A DNA stretch of 64,000 nucleotides from Gamarada debralockiae (Eukaryota; Ascomycota; Leotiomycetes; Helotiales; Hyphodiscaceae): NCBI GenBank assembly GCA_002803225.1, contig NXFV01000430.1, positions 1-64,000 on the forward strand, given 5' to 3'. The notes beneath the pieces were generated by a model, which worked only from the letters and a program-made list of their open reading frames with translations, was not told where the DNA came from and did not search any database. Positions within the stretch are counted from its first letter, which is position 1. The number at the start of each line of letters is the position of its first letter. Made by a program: the position numbers and the translations under genes. Positions 22,201 to 33,292 of this stretch are shown piece after piece.

Positions 22201-23020
22201 TACATTTGGCCAGAAAGAAGAGTGGATGGAGCCTATGAATCGATTCCTTGGCAGTCATCGACAAGCAGTGAAAGACTACATCGATGCAATTTGTTCCATC
22301 TCATCTGAGCGAAACACCTTCGCACTCCCTGCATCCTATTCGACACCCATCACGATACTGGCCCGCCTGCCACCAACGTCTAGGGAAGGCTTTCCCTCGC
22401 TGCCATATCTCATTGACCATGCCCGCAACTTTGCCGCCTTGGTCAAACTATGGCTGGAGGCAACTTCACATTTCATGTCTACTCAAGTACTAGAGGGAGA
22501 TTTGGCTGTTTTCAATCAATTCTGCATCGATCTCCAGCGCCGTACCGACGAATGCTTAATGAAGGCTGAAGGCGGCCGGACCGCCGACCAACACTCTCTC
22601 CAATGGGAGGATATCGTGGAAAGCCTCGAAAGTTCCACAATCCACGAAGTTGCGAATCCACAGCCAGAACTACACAGTCCTCCATGGGCTGAGTATACCG
22701 CAAGTATATCAGGCGGACAGCGTGTGGCGCCTGGCTCCGCTGGGAGTGAAGTCGGCAGCAAGGAGCGAAAAGAACGGCAGAGTTTCTGGGAAGCTACATT
22801 TGGCAAAGATAGTAAATACCAGAGACCGTATCAGTATGATGCGGCTGATAGCTCGCCGCCGAGTAGAGGACAAAGCAGGAATGGGAAGCAATCGAGGAGT
22901 TTTCTTAGCGGGCTTAGACGGAAAGGAAAGGATACACCAGGAGGATCTGGATCTTTGGAAAAGGATACGGTGATTGGGCCCAGCCCTGCATCATCATGGA
23001 ACGGTGGGAATATGATTTGA
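19226..23020 (+). CDS. Ras GTPase-activating protein with PH-like, C2 and RasGAP domains (Bud2-like)
   Basis: Stimulates GTP hydrolysis by a Ras-family GTPase, probably at the cell cortex. One exon of 1264 aa from the ATG at 19226; the next in-frame ATG at 19244 is an alternative start. The first ~230 residues are low-complexity. A PH-like region follows (about 238-360), then a C2-like domain (about 570-690, with FAEVILDGEVRARTITKFD and NPFWREDCEF). The RasGAP domain spans about 740-1060: LFRGNSLLTQSLDF near 835 carries the probable arginine finger, and FLRFFCPALLNPKLFGL near 945 is the family signature. The C2-RasGAP order matches BUD2/SynGAP-type GAPs, which in yeast act on Rsr1/Bud1 in polarity. 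It is convergent with the cyclophilin gene 280 bp away. Confidence 0.88.
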   Translation: MRKHRQMSILPPGMDGRPYNGTYGKDGATQDWQRNAAETLARSLERTHDPHAIQRMLPGMQSTIRPVTPEDQLDDSNITDGLSSVQTSPRSIPGGEKPRDRRQGLVFKDSYSSESIETGTRSGPPVSFHSHARPRTRTLEEPARQRSTSNSVSKSRHRIGSVHSTNSSSFHDVEPTRPVPDASNSLGFPSIATKPSPQLQKSNSVKGGRRLVKRSTSRPTSPLQAMVDVPSVDSLPFPVATGDANKILMLMKTLCGRMRGEVEYQAVDQGPWYSGICYIDDVKGALMYEGDDNGPFHLTVVPDLRGCRVRPINSTERPVKCLELSHASQGIELRLLPMVKVEYDLWLAALLCWQQIRPGTLTAGPPISATERRPGAKRRDSGFNQLKEGGSSKDANIIKVAKLLLWDKGAPTSPSAIVRRPSTRDLRASSGRSWRRVSCILQDNGEFKLFTENDVTLLSVIQLSQLSRCAIQRLDKSVLDEEYSIAIFPQYTSTSTQLSIFRPVYIALESRLTYEVWFCLLRAFSIPEMYGPQNVDESDEYDDSGVLLENTPTTNDMFRIEKSLNLRVVEAKIRKPVPAAKADTLQTGRQSVKMDQQQDPSIGDYFAEVILDGEVRARTITKFDTRNPFWREDCEFLDLPAYLPRLSIVLKRIEHGEVATHGFLSSSSVHVPENHQTEVICGTVSVPIEKLQRSVDSEAWWPILDERREPLGEMFLKIRHEELVVLLAKDYQPISELLHRFNAGLTVQIAQAIPTSLRGLSEVLMNIFQVSGHAGEWLKTLVEDEIDGIGKETPVHRLPRWSRRVGSNESLSSVDRELSVRDMGKSLQGEANLLFRGNSLLTQSLDFHMRRLGKEFLEEVLSEKILEINALNPDCEVDPSRLSHGEDVSKNWTQLISLTTSVWESIAESATRCPAELRQILKYIRAVAEDRYGDFLRTVAYTSVSGFLFLRFFCPALLNPKLFGLLRDHPQPKAQRTLTLIAKSLQALANLSTFGQKEEWMEPMNRFLGSHRQAVKDYIDAICSISSERNTFALPASYSTPITILARLPPTSREGFPSLPYLIDHARNFAALVKLWLEATSHFMSTQVLEGDLAVFNQFCIDLQRRTDECLMKAEGGRTADQHSLQWEDIVESLESSTIHEVANPQPELHSPPWAEYTASISGGQRVAPGSAGSEVGSKERKERQSFWEATFGKDSKYQRPYQYDAADSSPPSRGQSRNGKQSRSFLSGLRRKGKDTPGGSGSLEKDTVIGPSPASSWNGGNMI

Positions 23021-23300
23021 ATGATGTATAAATAGATGGTCGTTGAAGGGGTGATTTTTGGGTTGGTTTATTACGGGAGGAGTACATATGGGATGGATAT
23101 TCATGATTATGGGGGAGGTCTTTATTTTTTATACCACTTCTTGCAATTCAGCGATGCATAAGATTAGCACGGCATAAAGTCGCAATTCAATACTCTTAGC
23201 AACGCCTGGTATCTGTTAACCATCATGCAAGCAAGTCTTTCTCTCGTAGCTTCATCATTGATTAATCCTTGCCTCATCTCTCATCCCATCATCGTGTCTC

Positions 23301-24474
23301 TCATGAAAAGAACTTGCTGTAAGCAGCCTTCTCCTTTTTGGCCCGCTCAACAGCACTCTTCTTAACAGCCGCCAGCTCCTTCATAACAGCCGCATCACCA
23401 GGAACTAACTTATTAGCCTCCTCCAAATCCTTCAACGCAGCATCCTCGTCCTTCAATCCCACCTCAGCGGTTCCACGACGGAACAGTGCCTTTGCCTTCT
23501 CCGCATCCGTAATGCCCGGAACGTCCAGAGCAGCAGAAGCATATCTCAACGCATCATCGTAAGCCTTCAACTTGTTCGCCAACAAAGCCGAGTTTGAATT
23601 CAACGTGAAGCGCAGCGCATCAAGCTCCTTCTTCGTCTCCGGCGGCTCATTATCCAGACTGGGATCTTCATTCAAGTATCTAATACCCTTCTGATATTTG
23701 TCCAATCCCAAACTCAGGTTCTGAGCCTTGAACGCCTGGTTTCCGAATTCCTTCAAGTCGGCTGCGATCTTGGCAATTTCTTTGGCAGTAGGAGTCGAGG
23801 CTTGGTCTTCGGGGAAGTCTTCGTAAGGGTCGCCTGTGGAATCGGGGGCTCTCTGGTCAGCGGCTTCTGCCTCATCACCCGTGAGCTCGCCGCAGTTGGT
23901 AATCGTTACGTCTTTGGTGGGCTTGTCGCTGCCTTGGGTGGGGAGGTTTTCGATTTTGCGGACGATAGATTTACCGTTCAGGACTTCGCCGAAGACGACG
24001 TGCTTGCCGTCGAGGTGGGGGGTTGCGACTGTGGTGATGAAGAATTGGGAGCCATTGGTGCCTGCACAACCCGTCAGTTCAATTCATACCTTCTTCCAAA
24101 AAAAAGAGGGAAAGGGAAGCTGTACCAGGACCAGCATTAGCCATAGAAAGTAAGAACGGCTTCTCATGCTTGAGATTGAAGTTCTCGTCGTCGAACTTAG
24201 CGCCGTAGATTGACTCTCCGCCCGTTCCATTGCCAGCCGTGAAATCACCACCTTGGATCATGAACTGCTTGATGACTCGGTGAAAGATGGAGCCCTTGTA
24301 TGAGAGGGGCTTTCCAGCTTTGCCTTCGCCTTTCTCGCCGGTGCAGAGAGCTCTGAAATTCTCGGCTGTCTTGGGGACGACATCGTCGTACAGCTCGAAG
24401 GTGATCCGGCCTTCTGGCTTGCCTCCAATTGAGATGTCGAAGTAGACTCGGGAGCGTTTCTTAGAGTCCGCCAT
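23301..24474 (-). CDS. cpr6: Cyclophilin-40, peptidyl-prolyl cis-trans isomerase D (Hsp90 co-chaperone)
   Basis: Model: complement join of 24474-24126 and 24061-23301, giving 369 aa. Residues 1-172 form a complete cyclophilin domain: [30 protein letters not shown] with the catalytic Arg and Gln-containing loop, then GTNGSQFFI across the splice junction and [12 protein letters not shown]. The C-terminal half (about 215-369) has tetratricopeptide helices ([35 protein letters not shown]) that dock onto the MEEVD tail of Hsp90. Family members isomerise Xaa-Pro bonds and assist Hsp90 clients in the cytosol. Yeast CPR6 is heat-shock regulated, and a GAAnnTTC element lies about 100 bp upstream here. 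Confidence 0.95.
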
Positions 24475-24956
24475 GTTGTGCTGATTTGTTCAGATGTGGT
24501 TGAGCGATTGGTATGTGTTGTGGATGCTATTTGTAGGGTGGTTGGACAGTTCAGCCTTGTGAATTGGAAATACTGGAATCTTCTAGCATTTATCAACTTT
24601 CGAATTTGGCGGTGGGGCTGAGAGCTTGTTTTGCCGCGGTTTACCCGAACCGGTACTTATTCAAATCACGTGTGTGATTCTGGTGAAATCCAGTTTCGAC
24701 TTGCAAGGCCTTTTCTACTCTATAATCTGACTTCATAGGCGGGATCTCTCTCAGCTTGAGAGCCCTTGCCAACAGTGCTAACCAATGAAGCTGTTATCTT
24801 AGAATCACGTGTCATGTTACCCTTTCAGCCAATCCTTTCCATACGCAACGGAAACAAAGCCAACGTGGCTCTCCGTGAGCCTCAAGATCTCTATGAGTTT
24901 TTCAATCTCCGGATTGAATCGGATTTCGGATGTCCATCCCCTTTAGCTTCCTGGGA
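24475..24956. other. Promoter region of cyclophilin-40
   Basis: This holds two CACGTG E-boxes (24667-24672 and 24806-24811) and a possible heat-shock element at about 24576-24583. The left edge is the cyclophilin start and the right edge the stop codon of DTD, both on the minus strand. Confidence 0.5.
24576..24583. promoter_or_regulatory. Possible heat-shock element
   Basis: GAATCTTC contains two inverted nGAAn units (GAA at 24576-24578, TTC at 24581-24583), about 100 bp upstream of the cyclophilin-40 start. A third unit is not clear, so binding by Hsf1 is a guess based on the known heat induction of CPR6 in yeast. Confidence 0.3.
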
Positions 24957-25711
24957 TTAGTTCTGTCCACTCGGGCCCGTCGACATTTCCAACGTGACCT
25001 GTATAAGTTGTTAATATTTGAGACCAGCTACGTATATAGCATACTCACGGGACCATCGTTAACCAAAGCTACTTCCTGCAAGTACGGTTAGTTATCTGGT
25101 AAATGAACACGGTATCGATCAGATGGGAATTATTTACCATCATTGCTTGGAAGACCCCATCCTTCACTCTATCTGCACTGTAGCCTTGCTGAACTTTCGA
25201 AACAAATAAATGATAGAGAGCTTTCGCTTGCTCTCCGCCAAGTGCTCCATGGAAGTCTGGCTTCGAACCTTTCTTGGTTGACGCCAACAAAGTAAACTGT
25301 GATACTGGAGCCATGTCAAAGCTAAATCTGACAATATTCGAGTGCAATCACCCACCGCAAAGAATCTCTCCGCTGATATCTTGAACATTTTGCTTCCACT
25401 GTGAAAGAATCAGAATTATTTTCCAAACCTAGATATGCAAAGGTAGAATCTTTTCCTACCCGGTCACCATTATCGTCATCCCATAATCTCATCTTGAGCA
25501 CTTTAGCAGCTAACGCATCTGCATCTTTCTCGGTATCACCAGGAGCCACAGCGGCAAAGACCAGCATACCCTTTCCAATTGATGATATCAACTGCTTGTC
25601 CACTGTAACAGAGGCAGATAACACGCGCTGGAGAATGGCTGGGCAGGAAATGGATCAGGATAAGCCATGGAATGAATTTTGTTATTTGGGAGCAGCAAAC
25701 ATACCTTTCAT
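24957..25711 (-). CDS. dtd1: D-aminoacyl-tRNA deacylase
   Basis: Hydrolyses D-amino acids from mischarged tRNA and so protects translation. Model with six exons: complement join of 25711-25705, 25638-25460, 25398-25356, 25304-25138, 25075-25049 and 24998-24957, giving 154 aa, a typical DTD length. The N-terminus is MKAILQRVLSASVTV. The two active-site motifs are visible: SQFTL near residue 78, and VNDGPVT near the end with the Gly-cisPro pair, split by the last intron. The first exon has only 7 nt (ATGAAAG). All junctions preserve the family text and the frame closes exactly. The gene is divergent from NOT3/5, 617 bp away. Confidence 0.92.
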
Positions 25712-26328
25712 TTGGGATGTTTGACTTTTCCGAAGCAAAATTATGGCGTCCAGATGTTTAGGGCAAGAACAAACAGGCTATGAGATGATGTGAAGCGTCC
25801 CAGACTTTTGGAAACTGCGGATTAACCTAGGTGCTGACGACAAAGAAATCGCTGAACCAGTTTGAGTGATGCAGTACTTGGAGAACAGATGAGCCCAGAA
25901 GACAGAACCAACAGTACCGCAAGAACTGGGATAGATTATTTTGAGATTGAATATCTGTAAATATAATTGAAATGTAATTGTTGAAAATTCTTGAACGATT
26001 GTTGAAGTCCGACAGAGTAGTTCATTCCCCATATTTCTTTCTATGGCTGCAGGAAGCTTGTCGCAAGCGAGCCAAACAGCGTCACCTGTGACTGAACGAT
26101 TCAGGTCGACCTTCCCAAATCTCGCGACAACGCCTCATTTTGAACCCCAGACAAGACCTCTACAAACCTCTTGTAACACTATTTCTTCCTTGTGCCGCGT
26201 GCCATACCATCCCCCCCTACCACGCATGGGGTCAGATATCCAACAAACCCAGCTAGATCCGTGGAAACGAAACCAATTATCCAACACCAAACGCCCATTA
26301 CCAGCGCGACCGTCTTAACACCACCACT
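25712..26328. promoter_or_regulatory. Divergent promoter between DTD and NOT3/5
   Basis: 617 bp separate the two opposed start codons. It contains TGAACGATT at 25992-26000 and the quasi-palindrome CTGAACGATTCAG at 26092-26104, members of the dispersed motif family seen most strongly at 38.8-40.2 kb. The right 150 bp are C/A-rich leader. Confidence 0.5.
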
Positions 26329-28707
26329 ATGGCCGCACGAAAGCTTCAACAAGAAGTCGACAAGTGCTTCAAGAAGGTCCAGGAAGGAGTTGCAGAGTTT
26401 GAGTCAATCTACGACAAGATTGAGCAGTCAACCAATGCTGCTCAGAAGGAGAAATTGGAAGATAATCTCAAGAGGGAGATCAAGAAGCTACAAAGGCTTC
26501 GCGACCAGATCAAAACATGGGCTGCTAGCAATGATATCAAGGACAAGGGTCCGCTGCTGGAGAACCGGAAGTTGATTGAAACAGTATGTCCGTGATTGCG
26601 GTGCTGCAATGTTGGCTAACGAGCTTGTAGCAAATGGAGAAGTTCAAGGCCGTCGAGAAGGCCATGAAGACGAAGGCATATTCCAAGGAGGGCTTATCAG
26701 CGGCAGCGAAACTGGACCCTAAAGAACGCGCAAAGATGGAAGCCTGCGACTTTCTGAGTGACATGGTCGAACAGCTTCAGAGTCAAATAGAACAAATCGA
26801 GGTTGAGGCCGAATCGATACAAGCAACCATGAAGAAGGGCAAGACCAACGCAACGAAGGCGGATCGAATGGCCGAGATTGAGCGGATAACAGAGCGACAT
26901 AAATGGCATCAGGGAAAGCTCGAGCTCATAAAACGCTCGCTGGAGAATGGAGCTGTGGAAACCGACCAAGTCACAGATTTGGAGGAGAACATTAAGTATT
27001 ATGTCACCGATGGCATGAGCGAAGACTACGTGGAGGACGAGGGAATGTACGATGAGCTCAATCTCAACGAGGAGGAGGACAATTACGGCATGAACATCGA
27101 CAATGATCGTGTGTCGTCACAAGACACACAATCGATACAAGAGGAGATCCCAGACACTGATGCACGGTCGAGTAGTATACCTGGTGGGAAGTCGAAGGGC
27201 ACATCAGTTAGTGAGGCACCTGCCGCCCGGAGAGCTTCAACGCAACATGTGAAGAGTCCTCTGCCAACGCTGGCCACCCTACATACACCGCTGTCAACTA
27301 TCAGTAACGGTGCCTCGATGAAGCCAGCTGCTGTACCACAGCGGGCACCCGGAGAGACCCTCAAATATGCTTCGGCAGCAGCGGCTGCTGCGGCGAGTGA
27401 CAAGAGTAATGTAGGAATTGCTCCTCTGCCTCCACCACCCGAAGCCCTTCCGCCGTCAAATACAGTCCACCCATCATTACCTTCGTATCCTTCCTACGGA
27501 GGAAGAAGACCAAGCGTTACCGCATCGCCTACAGCTATCCACTCTCAACCAGCAAGTGTAAACCAAACTCCTGTGACAAAATCCAGTGTACCGACCACTG
27601 TATACGATACTCCCTCAAGCGCACAGACAAAATCACCAGCCCTAAGTCAATCCAGTGCGGTGCCCAGTGCTAGTAGTACATCACAACCTCCAAATGTTGA
27701 GAGACCAGATAGTGTCAAGCCAAGCGCCTCCCGAGCGTCGTCTGGAAAGGCACCAGCTATAGCAGAAGCAGCTGAAGGTTCGAAAGGTTTGCTTCGATAT
27801 TTTACTCTGTTGTTGAACAAGCTAATTGTGGTAAGCAGCTGACGCACAATCGAATGGCATTCCGAATGGTGTCAAGAGTGATACGGCTGAAGACGAGTCA
27901 ATTTATCACCTCCCATCGGGTCTCCAAGATTTACTCCAGTCGTTCGAAGCCACCCAACGACGTGTATCAAATGCACCTTCACAGTCTTCGCAAAGAATGC
28001 TTAACTCGTCTCTTGCCAGCTGCCCGGACATGCTGGATGTTGGGGCTCCTCGCAATTACAAGCCACAGACAAGGTTCAACACACCTTCATACTACCCACA
28101 AGAACTGGACACAGTATTTGACGACCCTCGATTATACTCGCGTATAGATCCAGACACGCTGTTTTATATCTTCTACTACAAGCAAGGGACTTACCAGCAG
28201 TATCTCGCGGCCAAGGCACTGAAGGACCAAAGCTGGCGCTTCCATAAGCAATATCAAACTTGGTTTCAACGTCACGAAGAGCCAAAGACAATCACGGAGG
28301 AGTTCGAGCAAGGCACATATCGTTTCTTTGACTATGAAAGCACATGGTGGGGCCCCTATCTTACTAAAATCATCGACCCTTTCTTCGTTCCTCCCCTCTA
28401 CACGCGACCAAACGCTGGCGAGCGAACTCGCAACATTGATCGTTCTGAGTCTCCATTCAAAATTTCGAATCCTCTTTTCGTACCTTTGCCTCTCAACCAG
28501 CGGCTCAGATACCTGGCACACCCTGAGATCGTAGTCAGATTTGTTGAGAGACTGTTCGGAACTCAGTGTGTCTAGGGGTTTCCGGTCTAGCTATTCCTTT
28601 GTAACCATTATTATTATTACACTTGCTAACGAGGGACGGTCTATAGGATGAATCGAAGGAAAGCAGACTTCAAGTTTGCGTACAAGTTCTTGGAAGATGA
28701 TGTATGA
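26329..28707 (+). CDS. not3: CCR4-NOT complex subunit 3/5
   Basis: A subunit of the CCR4-NOT complex, which deadenylates mRNA and links slow-codon sensing to decay. Model: join of 26329-26583, 26631-27786, 27839-28346 and 28647-28707, giving 659 aa. Residues 1-235 are the helical Not3 N-domain ([43 protein letters not shown]). A Ser/Pro/Ala linker follows, then the NOT box at about 545-659 ([41 protein letters not shown]). The last exon encodes the universal C-terminus [19 protein letters not shown] and is reached by a 300-nt intron with a GTGGGG donor and a CTAAC branch site. Read through, that intron stays open for 76 codons and would give a different end. Confidence 0.94.
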
Positions 28708-31042
28708 GTTATAGGGACTGGCGACGATGATATCTGCAAGTCGAAAGGCGGCTGGCGCGGGATGTTGCTCAGAGAGACGGTATCGAGTCTTAATCAGCAA
28801 ATAATTATGGACTCATCTGATCAAGATGTTGTTTGTGTCAAACCCTGGTACCCTGACCTCGATTGCTTTCGATACTGTGATACTGATGCATAGGCAACTT
28901 CACCGACGAAATATCTCTCACGTCAGACCGACTCCGGAATACCTCAAATGCAGCCATTCGACAAAAATTTGACCCTGAATTCATTTTTAGATCACTCGAT
29001 CCCGGATAGGTACATACAGGGCGACCTTTTCGGGAGCCGCAACTGGCCCCCACCCCGGTATCTGGTGAGTTGGCACAATCGTACAGAAAGAGAGAGGGGC
29101 ATGGCATGTTTATAGCCTCTTATGCGAACTAAGGCGGGTTCACCCTGATGATGACTTGCATCAAGACCGTATTGGCAGCCTTCTGCTGGAATTGAGAGGT
29201 TGGGTACAGCTGCATTCGGCATTCATGCCTAACATCAAAAGCTCCTATGCTGGTTGGTAAATTGAGGCCAACGAGGCAATATATAAGACACTCAAAGGTT
29301 TCCAGATGTTTTTCTGGAAGAGATCATGTCCCTGTTTGCATATCTCATTGCCTTGATCCACGTTCATGATTTCCTTTTCAAAAATGCCCTCTTTTCAATG
29401 ATCTTCGTTTCAACGGCCTTTCTGAAATTGCGACCGGCTTGGGCGAACCATTCGTAGACTGCCTCCACTTGATTGGGCAATCACGACCTCACTTCTGGGA
29501 CCTCCTTCCAAAAACATCTCGAAAAAATGTTCTAGAGAGCAGTTCAAGATTCCAATCCATACTCTTTATCAACAACACAAATGCTAACAGCATTCTAGGA
29601 ATTTTGAGCTGGGAGAATTGCTTCAATGTTTGCGTCTCCATCCCTCGCCTCTGCCAGATGAGCTGTCCCTTCACTCCCCAGCCTGATTCATCCCTCACAT
29701 GCGAACGAAGCATTGAAGCTCGGTCGCACCCTCAATTGTATCAATGGGGCGTCATTCGGCGAAATTCGCGCTCCTTTCCGCATCGTCAGCCTCGTGATTG
29801 AAAATTGCTGTGGCTTGCTTTGAAAACAGCGACGAGGCAACCACGTTAGGCAAAAGAGGGCGTACTTGAACCCCGCTCTTGCACAATCCAGCCTTGCTAT
29901 ACCCAATTGTCGAGCGACACAATTCAATCCGTCTACCCTTCACTCGCAGAGCAGTTCTGGACTGGAGCTGGGCGAACTACATAGTGCCCGTCTCATCCTT
30001 TTAATTTCAATCGAGAACATTTGAGCTCTTCCATTGACTAGGACAAGGTACCAGGCCGCCCGATCTGCCCTAGATCTACACCGAGAAAGCACGTCGAGCT
30101 CCACGCGCCAGGAGCCAGTGCCCGGTGCGTCTAAAGGCAATAAGGGTATCATCATTGTTATTGGATTCGTTTCAAAAAAAAGGGCATTCCTCAAATCCGC
30201 CTTTCTGTGCGCCTACATTCGGCTGGCCGGACGCTTTCCCATATGGCTCGTTCGCCTCGACGAGGCTGTCGTACACCTTTCGGCAGGACAAAAATACTGC
30301 TTATTTTTCCATCCGGGTGTATTTTGAGACGAGGCTCTGAGCTATTTTGCGACCTACCCTCAATTTTTGACCGTTTGACAAGGTCAGGAAGTGCTTTTAA
30401 AGCGCCGTCGAGGGCAGGGACCGCCCGTTACAATTATAAGGATTCGGTGGCCATATTGGGAAGCTCTAAGTCAGTATGACCTAGCGTCATGGGTCTACAG
30501 ACGAGGCTGCGGTGGAGGTGTCCTAACAGCCATTGAAATCTGGAAATGCTTCATATCATTTGGATGCACCAATGCACGTTGTTTACGTGGAATCATTCTG
30601 TTGAACTGTGCTCAATAATCCTTGTCCACAAGTACTGCGAAGCCGCCTTGCTTGGGGAGGAGCTCATATCAATCGCTTTACAAACCCATGCCACGTGAAG
30701 CCAGGTGACTCTTTATACCGCTAGCCTTAGTCATAGACAGGCCCTTAATCGCACATTATCTTTGACTTCCCGCCTGGAGGTGTAGCCATTGTTGATCATT
30801 TGAAGTTTTCAACATCAACCCTTCCTTTCTCACTAGTCACCTAATCATTCCACTTCTTCATCACGTTCCTTGTTACCATTATACTTCGTTACTTTCATAG
30901 CATCACTTGAGGTGTAAGTTACAATTTGCATTTTACTTCTCAAACCCAACAGATCTTCTCTAATACCGAGTGGTTCAAGAATCTCATCTTGACGAGATCT
31001 GAATACTAATACTCTGAAGGTGGGAAAACAGAACCACCCTCA
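28708..31042. other. Long intergenic region upstream of the C2H2 gene
   Basis: 2.3 kb without a gene I can support. Open frames such as 29439-29801 have no family resemblance or leader-like context. A CACGTG lies at about 30693. A pyrimidine-rich stretch at about 30810-30900 precedes the C2H2 gene and may be its promoter and 5' leader. Confidence 0.5.
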
Positions 31043-32286
31043 ATGACGCGACAGAACAGCATCCACCATTCCTGTCATGAGGGCAGCTCGAAGCCGAGTC
31101 CCTATCAACTCGATAATAACATGGACTGGTCAACTCAAACCCAAGCAGGATCAGTCATGACGCGCAACTACTCTAACGACAGTGCGTATTGTAGCGCGGT
31201 CTCTCCAGTTTCTGATGACGCCTACCTTTCAACGCGGTCTCCTGTTATCATGTCCTTGGGTGCTGGGTCACCAACTTTCTGCGGAAATGATCAATTCTCT
31301 ACGCAGCAATACCAAAGTGCTCTCTATCGCGAATCGCCCCCACAATTCGAACTCTCTACCTCAGAAGCGGGCTACTCACCGCGAGCGACTCCAAGGAGCC
31401 TTGGGTGGTCCGATACTAGCCTTTTGGAATGCTACAAATTTGTAGTCCCGAAGGGCAAGGAGCCCTACTTCGAATTACTTCCAGGCTGTTTTATCACACT
31501 CGAGACCCCTAAGATAGTCTACCTCGACTACCCAAGGTATACCTCCTTTCTTACTCTGATCTAAAGACATACTGACACTAACTTAGAAACCCCCAAAAGA
31601 ATGCCTTTCCATGCCAGTACCCGGGTTGTGACGAGAAGGTTTTTAAGCGGCCCGCGGATCTCGAAAGACACCATAGGAATGTCCACGCCAAGATGGATCA
31701 GAAAGAGAAGTTCTTCTGTGATTATCCGCCATGTCAGAAGATAAGAGGTCCTTTTACTCGCAAGGATCATTTTAGAGACCATCTTCGAGACTATCACAAA
31801 GAAGATATTGGGTGTGCGAAGGGCGAGAAGCTTTATGACAAGAAGAAATGGATCAAACTTCAAGATACTTGGGTTGCAGAGCGCAAGATCGTCGCCAATT
31901 GGTGGCGATGCCCCAAATGCTTGCATCGGGTCCAGATTGCTGAGTCTGGCTATGAATGCCAGGCATGCAAGTATCCCTGCGATAGAGAGCGTGCCATTCG
32001 CATCGAAGCTGTCCGAGCAAAGCTTACTTCTGTAACATATGCCGCTTCAGACAGTGCTGAAATGGAAGATGCCCAGTATGGCACGACAGCGGCAACAACG
32101 ACATACGCGGCAAACTATTCAACCGGTAATGACGCCGCAAACTGCTCCACTTGTGGTAATACCGCATACATCTGGAATGCAAGCAATGAAGGAAGCTGGG
32201 ACTTGTGCCCTACCTGTCAACCGTCTTTGGAGCCAACCTACAAGTATGAAGATGACTGGGGCCAAGGCGGCGGGAGCAGGTATTAA
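31043..32286 (+). CDS. C2H2 zinc-finger protein, probable transcription factor
   Basis: Model: join of 31043-31536 and 31587-32286, giving 397 aa. The first ~160 residues are Ser/Thr/Tyr-rich and disordered. Two C2H2 fingers follow: CQYPGC...HHRNVH at about 172-197 and CDYPPC...HLRDYH at about 205-232, both with the YPxC spacing common in fungal C2H2 proteins. Two further CxxC pairs (CPKC...CQAC and CSTCGN...CPTC) look like small zinc ribbons. DNA binding is inferred from the fingers, and the target is unknown. The intron has a GTATAC donor and a CTAAC branch site. It stands alone, with 2.3 kb free upstream, as is common for regulated factors. Confidence 0.8.
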
Positions 32287-33292
32287 TCGGATCGTCATGG
32301 CTTTGAAGGCGGCAGTCAGTGACTGGGTGGTTGAACTTTTGAGAGTTAAGGATACGGTTATTATTACTGTTGGAAAGACTGAATAGGAGTTGGCGTAGGG
32401 AGGTGGCTCAACTGGGTTGGCGTTTTGAGGTTGAGGGTTTGGTGCTTCTTGTATTCCCTTTTGAGTGAGGGTGGTGCCTTATGGATTCAACATCTTTCCG
32501 GGTTCAGGGTTCGGTTACGGCTCGGGGCGAATGGTAACAAGAAGGACGAGAAGTTCTATCGCCTTCAACCTGTCTTGCTTCAGTTCTTCTATATTGTTTT
32601 AATTTTGGGTTGGTTCCTGGGATTTTGTTTTGGAGTTCGGTTTTCGGAAGCAGTTCATCGCGAAGACGGACGGGAATGGGAAAGACTGGTTGGCATATGG
32701 GCACGGTTCTGATAGGCATTTCTTGCGAACACGAACGGATCAACAGTACGGTCGTTTGGTTGGGTTTATGACTTAACGAGTTTCTTTGATATGACTCAGA
32801 TAGAGAATCAATCGTTCAGCATTCTAATCGGAAGCATCTGAGACATCCTACTTGCATATTACCCCTGATAATTAATACACGTGATCGATGACATGCAAGG
32901 ACATGCAGAGCAAACAGATGACGGATAAACACGGCCGAGAGATGTGAAGATAGTGGGGGAGCTCTCCGTTTTCGGATAGCTTTTTCTGCGCAAAGAATTC
33001 GCGATGGTACTACAGACTGATTAATCTATCCAAAAGAGAGCTCCAAAAGACTACTGTATCTTAAGTTATTCTCACAAAATACAAATAGGGGAAAAGTACC
33101 TTCAAGTCACTTTTGCCGTGACATTTGCCGCTAAGTCCATTTCCATTCATCCCCTCCTCCTGACTCGAAACTCCATTATCCCCGGCCCCCACATCCTCGG
33201 AACGCCAGCTATCTCTAGACCGCAACGGAAATCCTCTTCCAGCTACTGCATCAACGTCAAGATCGCACTTGTCTCCGATTTACTCCCTCACC
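32287..33292. other. Promoter region of NADP-isocitrate dehydrogenase
   Basis: One kilobase without a gene. It contains AATCGTTCA at 32810-32818 and CACGTG near 32879. The last 150 bp form a C-rich leader before the first ATG at 33293. Confidence 0.5.

Noticed and set aside
29439..29801. 120-codon plus-strand frame in the 2.3 kb gap before the C2H2 gene
   Set aside because: No family resemblance and no leader-like sequence before its start.
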